A stretch of 64,000 nt of DNA, from positions 139,875-203,874 of the forward strand of contig JAWKTE010000006.1 of the NCBI GenBank assembly GCA_041401985.1. Reading direction: 5' to 3'. The notes under the pieces were generated by a model that saw only the letters and a program-made list of their open reading frames with translations, had not been told where the DNA came from and searched no databases. The first letter of the stretch is position 1. Each line of letters begins with the position of its first letter. The translations under genes and the position numbers were made by a program. This DNA comes from JACKHA01 sp041401985. GTDB lineage: Bacteria > Planctomycetota > Phycisphaerae > Phycisphaerales > UBA1924. Shown piece by piece: positions 1 to 8,081 of this stretch.

Positions 1-3000
1 CGTCGTCGTAGGTGCCGACGGTCAGGTACCCCTCGTGCCCGGCGACGTTGAACTTGTGCGTCAGCGAGTGGCGCGTGTCCGGCAGACGCCGGCGCATCGG
101 GCGGTGCACCACGGCCCGCTCGAGTTCCTCGGCCCGCCCGGCGTCAGAGGCCGCAACAGCCGACGCCACAGCCGCCGCCTGCTGGGCCACCTCGGCCCGG
201 GCCTCGGACTCCCCCTGCTCGTCCACGTCCCCTTCCACCTCGGCCTCGGCCGCGGCATCGGACTTGGTCGAGAGCGGCTGGCTGAGTTTGCACCCGTCGC
301 GGTACAGCGCGTTGGCCTTGAGCCCCAGTTCCCACGACATCCGGTAGCACCGCTCGATGTCGTCAACCGTCGCCTCGTTGGGCAGGTTGATGGTCTTGCT
401 GATGGCCCCGGAGATGAACGGCTGGCTGGCCGCCATCATGCGGATGTGACCCTCGGGCGCGATGAACCGCCTGCCCGTCTTGCCGCACTTGCTGGCGCAG
501 TCGAACACGGGCAGGTGCTCGGCCTTCAGGTGAGGTGCGCCTTCGAGCGTCTGCGTGCCGCACACCAGCGTGTTGAGCGCGTCGATCGCCTTGGCCTTCA
601 GCCCCAGAGCCTTCAGCAGGTTCCACGAGGAATCCGCCTTGGCCTTGGCCGGGTCGACCTTGAGACGTTTGAGCGTTTCGTCGGAGAAGCACCAGGCCCC
701 GAACGCGAACTTCAGTTCGAACACGCTCGGCAGCATCTTGCCGATGGCCGAGAGTTCGTCGTCGGAGAGCCCCTTGCCGCGGAGCCACTGGGCCAGCGTC
801 TGCCCGGCCTGGGCCTTGCCCGCGCCCGCGGGCATGGGCACGTCCGGGTCCAGCGTGCCCAGCAGGTGGGCCATGATGGCCCAGATCTGCTCGGGCGTGT
901 AGCCCGAGCGTCTCCGCCCGGACGCACCGACTCGTTGGCGATCTTGAAGTACCCGCCGCCGGCCAGTTTCTTGAACTTGACCAGCGCGAAGTCCGGCTCG
1001 ACGCCCGTGGTGTCGCAGTCCATCAGCAGGCCGATCGTGCCCGTGGGCGCGATCACCGTGACCTGCGCGTTGCGGTACCCGTGCCGGTCACGCCCGGCAG
1101 CGCATCATCCCACGCCTTCTTGGCGTGCCGTGCCCCAGGTCCGCGGCATTGGCCAGGCGCCCGGCGAGGCCCTTGACCACGCCGTGGTCGATCGGCACGG
1201 GGCGGATCTTGAGCCCCTCCCACTCCGCGGCCCCGCGCCCAACACCGTGGGCCGCCCGCCGGTGGTTCCGCACCACCCGCAACATGTTGTCCCGGTCGTC
1301 GTCGTAGCCGGGGAACGCCCCGAGGCGCTCGGCCATCGCCGCCGACTGGCGGTACGCCCGCCCCGTCATGATCGACGACAGGCACGCGCACACCGCCCGC
1401 GCCTCGTCGCTGTCGTACGCGATCCCCGCCTGCATCAGCATCGCGCCCAGGTTCGCGAACCCAAGCCCCAGCGTGCGGTACTTGTACGACAGTTCCGCGA
1501 TCTCGCGGCTCGGGAACGCCGCCATCAGCACGCTGATCTCGAGCACCACGGTCCACAGGTCCACGCCGTGCTCGAACTTCTCGAGATCAAACCGCGTCGT
1601 GGCCCGGTCGTAGAACTTCAGCACGTTCAGCGACGCGAGGTTGCACGCCGTGTTGTCCAGGAACATGTACTCGGAGCAGTTGTGGACCACGATGCCGTTG
1701 GCCACGAAGTGGCTCGTTTCCGGCTCGGTCAGGTCGAACACGTCCTCGGTCCCGCACGGCGTCAGCGACGCCACGCCGTCGGTCATCCGATCGGCGTACG
1801 CCACCACACCGCGGTTCAGTTCCGACAGACGCTCGGCCTTGCGGCTGCCGACGATGAACCCGACCTCGCGCTCGAAGACGATCCGCGACGATCGGCTGAT
1901 CCGCAGCGAGTGCACCTGCTTGACGCCGTAGGCCGCCATCCCGCCCCGCCCGTCGGGCAGGCGGGCCGCCGTCTGCCCGAGGGCCGCCGATCGCGGTAGA
2001 TCTTGCTCTTGACGCCGAAGGACAGGAGCAGCACCTGCACTTGGCGCAGCAGCGCGAGGCTGACGCTGTCGAGCGCGACGTACTGCGACTTGGTGCCGTA
2101 GTTCGCGACCGTTCCGTCGGCCGAGAACAGGCCGCGGAGAATCGCCGCCTGGCTGGCCCGGTCCAGCCCGAACACCTCGTCGGTAAAGGCCTTGGCTTCG
2201 GACCCTGCGTCAAGCGTTGCGAACCGCGCGAACTCCGACACGATCCGTCCGACGGACGTGCCCACGCGCAGCCCCGTCTGCGTCTGCACGACGCTCGTGG
2301 GCCGCTGGCCACGCCGGTCGTCCGTCGCGAGCCACCGCTTGCACTCGTCCATGTGCCCGCGCAGACGCTCGGCGACGCCGCCTTCCTCCTGCCCAAACGT
2401 GATCGAAGGAAGTCCTGCTCGAGGCTGGTGCGATGCCCGTCGCCGATCGCCGCCGAGCAGTTCGCCGACGCTTCCGGCACGAACGCGGTGAACCCGGCGC
2501 CCTTCAGGATCACCTGGTCATCAAGGGTGAGTTCGCACGCGGGCACATCGCCGCGATTGGCCGTTAGAACCCGGTGGTCGGCGGTCAGCCGCAGCGTGTA
2601 CCCCGAACGCGTGGTCAGTTCGTACACGTCCTTGTGCCCGGTCAGGAAGATCAGGTCAACGAACGACGCCTCGCCCCTGGCGTTGATGACCTCCGCCGAC
2701 TTGCCGACCAGGTCGCCGATGCGCCGATACCCGTCCGCCGTCGCGACCAGCGTGTCGCCGGTCACGCACGGGTTGCTTGCGTTGATCCGCCCCGCGCTCG
2801 GGCACGTGTGCCACTCGTTGATCGTCGAGTCGAACTGCACGCCCGGATCGGCGCACCGCCACGCCGCGGCTGAGTCCCCCAGCGCGCGCCTCGAACTCCC
2901 GCTCGATCTCCGGGTTGGTCCGGAACGGCGCGACCCACTTGGCCCCGGCGTCCACGGCCTCGAAGAACTCGTTGGGCACACGCACCGAGTTGTTGGAGTT

Positions 3001-4001
3001 CTGCCCCGACACCGTCAGGTACGACTCGCCGTTGAAGTCGTAGTCCAGTTTCAGCCCGAGTTTTGTTGCCGTCTCCCGCTGGTCCTCCGAGAGGTGCTTC
3101 ATCCCCTCGACCAGGGCCGCGACCTTGATCTCCTCGCGCACCTTCCAGTTGATGAACTCCCGGATGTCCGGGTGGTCCATGTCCAGGCAGACCATCTTGG
3201 CCGCCCGGCGCGTCGTTCCGCCGCTCTTGATCGCCCCGGCCGCCCGGTCGCCGATCTTCAGCCACGACATCAGCCCGCTGCTCTTGCCCCCGCCCGACAG
3301 ACGCTCGCCCTCGGCCCGCAGGTTTGAGAAGTTCGTCCCCGTGCCCGAGCCGTACTTGAACAGACGCGCCTCGCGCACCCACAGGTCCATGATCCCGCCG
3401 TCGCTCACCAGGTCGTCCGACACGCTCTGGATGAAGCACGCGTGCGGCTGCGGGTGGCTGTACGCGTCGGGCGCCAGCACCACCTCGCCGGTCCGCGGGT
3501 CGACGATGCAGTGCCCCTGGGCCGGGCCGTTGATCCCGTACGCGAAGTGCAGCCCCGTGTTGAACCACTGCGGGCTGTTCGGGGCGCACATCTGGTGCAC
3601 CATCATGTACACCAGCTCGTCGTAGAACGCCTGGGCGTCCTCGGCCGTGTCGAAGTAGCCGTGCTCCTCGCCCCAGAACCGCCAGCACCCGGCCAGGCGG
3701 TGGATCACCTGGCGGGCCGAACGCTCCGGCCCAGTGAGCGCCTTGCCGTCCTTGCCCTTGACCACCGGCGAGCCGCCGGGCAGTGCGTAGGGCTGCTCGG
3801 TCTGCGGCACCCCCGCCTTGCGGAAGTACTTGCTCACCATGATGTCGACCGCGAGCTGGCTCCAGCCGGCGGGCATCTCGGCGTCGGTCATCTCGAACAC
3901 GACCGAGCCATCGGGTTGGAAATGCGGCTCGACCGCTTGGCCCACGAGGTGGTGGCGAAGGGGTCGCGTCCTGCGACGGTGAACTTCCTGGTGATCTTCA
4001 T
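1..4001 (-). CDS. nrdJ: Adenosylcobalamin-dependent ribonucleotide reductase, intein-bearing, frameshifted, 3' end outside window
   Basis: Class II reductase that makes deoxyribonucleotides using vitamin B12. The start (ATG at 4001) follows an AGGGA box and gives MKITRKFTVAG. Conserved blocks read through three frames: CAPNSPQWFNTG, GSGTGTNFSNLR, the NPCSEYMFLDNTACNLASLN active-site region, VIAPTGTIGLLMDCDTTG, and a C-terminal part with CASKCGKTGRRFIAPEGH that runs off the window. To join these blocks the frame must change near 3925, 2885, 2440, 1960, 1135, 1090 and 930, each by about one base and mostly in G/C runs. The protein sequence between shifts is well conserved, so the gene is either very recently broken or the assembly carries indels here. 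An intein interrupts the active-site region. Downstream of dcd on the same strand, which fits a nucleotide-metabolism group. Confidence 0.9.
1679..2768 (-). other. Intein with LAGLIDADG-type endonuclease domain in nrdJ
   Basis: About 363 residues between extein ...ASNP and CSEYMF. The N-terminal splice block begins CVTGDTLVATADG (Cys1). A block-B-like TADHRVLTANRG follows. An endonuclease-like segment reads AILRGLFSADGTVANYG. The C-terminal block reads DVFDLTEPETSHFVANG and ends in V-V-H-N before Cys+1 of the extein. Cys1, the His-Asn end and Cys+1 are the residues needed for splicing and all are present. Two of the frame changes of the host gene (near 2440 and 1960) fall inside the intein. 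The insertion point, just before the first Cys of the conserved CSEY motif, is a familiar intein site in ribonucleotide reductases. Confidence 0.88.
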
Positions 4002-4043
4002 TTCGAGCCGGTCCCTATCAGAGTGCAACCGATGATGAACAAG

Positions 4044-4504
4044 AAGGCATCGAGGCACGAGGCACCGAGGCATCCAGCCTCAGCGTTCGAGACTCCGGAT
4101 CAATCCCGCGAGCACCCGCTCGCTCTCGTCGAGCATGTCCTTCAGCCCGTCGAACGATTCCTTCGAAAGCAGCGTGAAGTCCATTGCGAACAACAGCTGC
4201 GTGTCCAGTTGGTAGATCTCGCCGCGAGCCTGCTTGAGAAACCAGAGGTAGTCCTGCGTGTTCTGTCGTCCGTATCCGTTGGCGATGTGGCTGGCGACCG
4301 AGACCGCGAGTCGTTTGAGCGAGGCCGGCAGCCCGAACCGATCCGGCTCCTGCATCGCCGAAGCCGCGGCGTACACCGCCTTGCCCATCGCGTAGGCCCG
4401 CTGCCACGCGATCAGATCCTGGTACGAGTTGATGGGGCCAGCCATCCATCACTCCCCATGTGCCTCTGACTTGATGCCTCGATGCCTCCTGCCTCGATGC
4501 CTTC
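4044..4504. mobile_element. Mini-element: four-helix-bundle gene inside 31-bp inverted repeats
   Basis: The 31 bases at 4044-4074 and the reverse complement of 4474-4504 match at 29 positions. Each arm is built from GAGGCATC-like units. The arms enclose a single gene (4080-4445) with almost no other sequence. The element separates dcd from nrdJ, which lie on the same strand. A further copy of the arm sequence lies inside dnaE at 14946-14982. No transposase is present, so mobility would need help in trans; mobility itself is inferred. Confidence 0.6.
4080..4445 (-). CDS. Four-helix bundle protein (23S rRNA intervening-sequence protein family)
   Basis: A 121-residue protein of the family first seen in the intervening sequences of 23S rRNA and also related in fold to Avd of diversity-generating retroelements. 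The family pattern is visible: DLIAWQRAYAM near the start, a central helix with RLAVSVASHIANGYGR, then DYLWFLKQARGE and a C-terminal helix rich in Leu, Glu and Arg. Length is typical for the family. The biochemical role of the free-standing versions is not established; RNA binding is inferred from the family. It lies between dcd and nrdJ and is bracketed by near-perfect inverted repeats, suggesting it travelled as part of a small unit. There is no rRNA nearby. Confidence 0.88.
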   Translation of the reverse strand: MAGPINSYQDLIAWQRAYAMGKAVYAAASAMQEPDRFGLPASLKRLAVSVASHIANGYGRQNTQDYLWFLKQARGEIYQLDTQLLFAMDFTLLSKESFDGLKDMLDESERVLAGLIRSLER

Positions 4505-4521
4505 CCCAACGTCATCCGCGT

Positions 4522-5094
4522 TCAATCCACCTTCGGCAACGTCAATCCATCCTGATTCTGATACTTCCCCGCCTTGTCCGCGTACGACACCGCGCACACC
4601 CTGTCGGCCTTCAAGAACACCATCTGCGCGATCCCCTCGTTCGCGTACACCCGCGCCGGCAGCGGCGTCGTGTTCGAGATCTCCAGCGTCACTTTCCCCT
4701 TCCACTCCGGCTCCAGCGGCGTCACGTTCACGATCAGCCCGCACCGCGCGTACGTGCTCTTGCCCACGCACACCACCAGCACATCACGCGGGATCTCCAT
4801 CCACTCCACCGTCTCGCACAAGGCGAACGAGTTCGGCGGGATCACCACGTGGTCCGTCCCCAGGGCCGCGGTGTCCACCTCCACGAACAGGTCGTCCGTG
4901 AACCGCTTGGGGTCCACAACCGTGATCCCCCCCGTCCGCGGCGTCGGGGTGAAGATCTTGAACCGCGTGCCCACCCGCACGTCGTACCCGTAGCTCGACA
5001 CGCCGAAGGACACCCGCCCCGGGCGCTTCTCGGCCTCGGCGAACGGCTCGATGCCCACCAGTTCGCGGATCTGCGTGTCGCACAAAACGCCCAT
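4522..5094 (-). CDS. dcd: dCTP deaminase
   Basis: A 190-residue enzyme that deaminates dCTP to dUTP in pyrimidine deoxynucleotide supply, a trimeric dUTPase-fold protein. Visible family blocks are VSSYGYDVRVG (substrate pocket), a VVIPPNSFALCETVEW block, and GKSTYARCGLIVNVTPLEP, which includes the Arg/Glu part of the active site. The C-terminal KYQNQDGLTLPKV segment is typical of the lid. The start at 5094 (MGVLCDTQIREL) is chosen because the longer reading frame upstream has no family similarity and an AGGGAG box lies about 8 bases before this ATG. Only the four-helix-bundle element lies between it and nrdJ. Whether it makes dUTP only or is the bifunctional form cannot be told here. Confidence 0.93.
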   Translation of the reverse strand: MGVLCDTQIRELVGIEPFAEAEKRPGRVSFGVSSYGYDVRVGTRFKIFTPTPRTGGITVVDPKRFTDDLFVEVDTAALGTDHVVIPPNSFALCETVEWMEIPRDVLVVCVGKSTYARCGLIVNVTPLEPEWKGKVTLEISNTTPLPARVYANEGIAQMVFLKADRVCAVSYADKAGKYQNQDGLTLPKVD

Positions 5095-5863
5095 GCCTGC
5101 TCCCTTGACCTCTGCTCGGCCGACCCGTTCTCGTCCCACTGGGGCTGCGGGCCTCCGGCCCGCCCACCCACTTCTCTTCTTCTCTCTTCTCCTCTCTTTC
5201 CGTCCGCCCCCGCGGCCTCTTCTCTTCCCACTCGCGCGCAGCCGCCCGACCGCCAGCGCATCGCTCCCGCGACGCCCCGGCACTCAGCCGATCAACAACC
5301 GAATAATACACGCTCGACAGCCGATCGACAGGCTCCGCCCCGCCCGATCGACGCCGCCCGTCCACCGCACTGAAAACGACTCGGACACCATTGAAACTCC
5401 CCTGCCGATCACCACTCGGGGGTCGCCAGCATACCACTACCCATCGGGTCGGCAAGGGCTCGGACCCGCTAAATCTTGTGTCGATTGTAGTGGATCGGAC
5501 CGTGCACAGCGCGCAACTCGCCGCCTGCCCGAGGGTTCCGCCGGGCACGAATTCTCGGACCGACACCGACCGACGCCCGGGCTCGCGCCACCAGTATCCA
5601 CACGCCTCCCCGGATCGGGCGGGCAACCGCCCGCAGGCGTCAGGCGATCCACCGCGATTGCCCCAAGGCATCCACGATCGACGGACCGGGCCGTCGCCGA
5701 CTCGGCGTCCCGGCCCCGCGCGCACCTTCTATAGATCACGGGCATCCCGCCGCCCCGAAGTCCCGTAAAGTACGAACCCGCCCCGCACTTGCGGCCGCGG
5801 GCACTCCCACGCCGCTCGCGTTCCGCGGCCGACAGGCCGCGCTTTCGGTCGGAACCCCTCCCG
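5095..5863. other. Gene-free stretch between divergent dcd and FlgI-like gene
   Basis: No convincing gene on either strand. From about 5163 to 5235 the plus strand is almost pure pyrimidine, so the dcd side carries a GA-rich tract like those at 47.4 and 60.4 kb. On the minus strand TATTAT at 5303-5308 could be a -10 box for dcd, but no good -35 box stands before it. The stretch should hold promoters for both divergent genes; I cannot place them with confidence. Confidence 0.4.
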
Positions 5864-7810
5864 ATGCAGAACCCCACCCTCCGCCGTGCCGTTCCGTCGC
5901 TGCTGCTGGTCGCCGGTCTTGCGGGCACGCTCGCGGCGGGCGGCTGCTCGGGGTCGTCGAAGCCGCGGCCGTTCGAGGCGGCCCCGATCGTGCGTCGCGA
6001 CGTGCCCGAGGCGTTCCGCAACACGATCGGCGCCGAGGCGACCATCGGCGGCATCGAGCCGGTGCTCGTCTCGGGCTACGGGTTCGTGGTCGGGCTGCAC
6101 GGCACCGGCGGGCAGCCCATGCCCGAGCCGATCGCCGCCACCATGGAGCGAACGCTGGGGCTCAACGGGGTGAACGCGGCCAACCCGATGCCGGGCCTGC
6201 CCCCAATGTCGCCCCGAGACCTGCTGCGTCACCCGGATACCGCGGTGGTTGTGGTGCAGGCGGCGATCCCGCCCGGCGCGCCGCGCGGCACGCGGTTCGA
6301 TGTGGCGATCGAGGCCATCAACGCCGACTCCCTCGACGGCGGGCGACTGTGGACCACCGAACTCCGCCTGGGCCCGCCCGCCCCGCTAGGCGGGCACGTC
6401 ACGCAGCGCCTCGCCACCGCGCTGGGCGAGGTCTTCGAGAACCCGTTCCGTGAGCCGGGGTCAGCCGATTTCACCTCGGCCCGCGTGCTCAACGGCGGCG
6501 TCGTGACCGAGCCGTTCGACCTGGTCATCCAGCTCGATAGCCCCTCGCACGCCCGGGCCCGCCAGATCGCCTCCGCGATCAACAGCCGCTTCCCCGACGA
6601 CGACGGCATTGTGACGGCCCGGGGCGTGGACGACTCGCGCGTCGGGCTGCACGTGCCCGCGGCCTACTCCGACCGTCCGGACGCGTTCCTGAACATCGTG
6701 ACCCACCTGCCCATCGACTGGCAGTACCGGCGCGAGTACGCCCAGCGGTACGTCCGGGCCATGAAGGACGACCCGGCCCTGGCCCGCGAACTGGCGTGGT
6801 GCCTCGTGGCGTGCAACGAGCGTGAGGTGATCCGCGAGTTGTACGACTCGCCCGACCTGGCGACGCTGATGGGCGGGCTGCTGGCGGGGGCCGAACTGGG
6901 CGACCCGTTGGCGGCCGATCCGCTGCGCGACCTGGCGGCGCGGGGCCCGTTGGGGCTGCGGGCCGAGGCGATCCGCCTGCTCGGGTTCGTGCCCTCGGGC
7001 GTGCAGGTCGACCTGTTCCTGCGCGAGCAGTCGAGTTCCCCGGATCTGGTGATCCGGACCGCGGCGTACGAGGCCCTGAGCCGGCGGGCCGAGCAGGCCC
7101 AGACCGCGGCCCGCCTGGCGGCGATGACCAGCGTGCCCGCGGTGCGGCGGATGAACGAGCGCGAGATCAGGCGCGAAACCGAGTATTACCTGCCGGGCCA
7201 GACGATCCAGGGGATCGCCCGCCGCCCGATCATGGGCCAGCAGGGGGCCGAGCCGGTGCTGACGCTCGACCGCGCCCCGTTCGGCAGCCCCCTGGTGTAC
7301 GTCACGATGCACCGCCAGCCGAAGATCACGCTCTTCGGCGAGGACGTGCGCCTGACGGCCCCGCTGGTGATGTCGGCGTGGGACAACCGCCTGATGATCG
7401 CCTCGGACCCCTCGCTCCCCGAGTTCAGGGTGTATTTCCGCCACCCGACGACCGGCGCGGCGACGGTCTGGAAGTTCGACGGGCAAGTCACGGAACTGAT
7501 CGCGTTCATGGCCCGTCACCCGCTGGACGCCGAGGACACACCGGGGTTGGCCCTGTCGTACTCCGAGATCGTCGGGGCCCTGCACGCCATCCACCAGGCC
7601 GGCGGCATGAACGCGGGCTTCACGACCGAGCGGGACCAGTTGGCGGCCCAGATCCTGGCGGCGACGCAGTCGACCCGCCTGGAGCAGCGCCCCGAAACCC
7701 CGACCGACGTGCCGGACGACACAACCCGCCCGGGCCAGGTGCCCGAGGGCTTCCGCCCGGAGGTGGTGCCGCTGGCCCAGCCGGAGGAACAGGGCTCGAG
7801 GGGGCGGTGA
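5864..7810 (+). CDS. FlgI-like (flagellar P-ring family) lipoprotein
   Basis: A 648-residue exported protein. The start at 5864 gives a signal peptide ending in a lipobox (LAAGGC), so it is probably a lipoprotein. Residues about 45-75 carry the FlgI hallmark VSGYGFVVGLHGTGG, and the first half follows the FlgI pattern (VVVVQAAIPPGAPRGTRFDVAI, later HVTQRLATALG). The second half is not FlgI. It holds short helical repeats (RDLAARGPLGLRAEAIRLLG) that resemble HEAT-type repeats, then a beta-rich region, then a Pro/Glu-rich tail. FlgI is normally about 370 residues, has no lipobox, and sits in a flagellar operon; none is here. A related ring or outer-membrane structure is possible. The function is not known. 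Confidence 0.7.
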   Translation: MQNPTLRRAVPSLLLVAGLAGTLAAGGCSGSSKPRPFEAAPIVRRDVPEAFRNTIGAEATIGGIEPVLVSGYGFVVGLHGTGGQPMPEPIAATMERTLGLNGVNAANPMPGLPPMSPRDLLRHPDTAVVVVQAAIPPGAPRGTRFDVAIEAINADSLDGGRLWTTELRLGPPAPLGGHVTQRLATALGEVFENPFREPGSADFTSARVLNGGVVTEPFDLVIQLDSPSHARARQIASAINSRFPDDDGIVTARGVDDSRVGLHVPAAYSDRPDAFLNIVTHLPIDWQYRREYAQRYVRAMKDDPALARELAWCLVACNEREVIRELYDSPDLATLMGGLLAGAELGDPLAADPLRDLAARGPLGLRAEAIRLLGFVPSGVQVDLFLREQSSSPDLVIRTAAYEALSRRAEQAQTAARLAAMTSVPAVRRMNEREIRRETEYYLPGQTIQGIARRPIMGQQGAEPVLTLDRAPFGSPLVYVTMHRQPKITLFGEDVRLTAPLVMSAWDNRLMIASDPSLPEFRVYFRHPTTGAATVWKFDGQVTELIAFMARHPLDAEDTPGLALSYSEIVGALHAIHQAGGMNAGFTTERDQLAAQILAATQSTRLEQRPETPTDVPDDTTRPGQVPEGFRPEVVPLAQPEEQGSRGR

Positions 7811-7824
7811 GTCGGGCCGTGAAC

Positions 7825-7904
7825 AGAGCCCCACGCGCGAGCGTGGGGTCGGCTCGATCGGGGGCCTTGTGGCGTCCGGACCCGACGCTGGCGCGTCGGG
7901 CTCT
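7825..7904. repeat. Paired hairpins forming an inverted repeat upstream of smc
   Basis: Arms 7825-7850 and 7879-7904 are inverted copies (23 of 26 positions agree). Each arm is also a hairpin by itself. Two of the three differences between arms (7832/7844 against their partners) are matched C-to-G changes that keep the hairpin paired within each arm. No T-run follows, so it is not a standard terminator. Confidence 0.7.
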
Positions 7905-8081
7905 GCGCCCAGGGTTGCGGGCGGGCGGGGCGATCTGCCGATACCCGACGATGAGTCCCCGTCCGCCTTTGGCGGCGAGGTGGCAGGATGCCCCTCGCGG
8001 GGAGGAGTTCCCAGCGGTCCGCCGGTCGTCGCGATGCGGCGACCGCTCGGGCCGGGCCCCGCGACAGGAGGTCGCGTCTCG

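Noticed and set aside
35..1999. 654-residue open frame on the plus strand opposite nrdJ
   Set aside because: Composition is Arg/Pro/His-rich and it mirrors the codons of the real gene; such shadow frames are expected at this GC content and occur opposite most genes here.
4018..4515. Alternative frames over the four-helix-bundle element
   Set aside because: They cross the inverted repeats and lack family similarity; only 4080-4445 gives a recognisable protein.
5864..7810. Part of a flagellar operon
   Set aside because: Only the FlgI-like domain is present; dcd and smc are the neighbours and the protein has a lipobox and a foreign C-terminal half.
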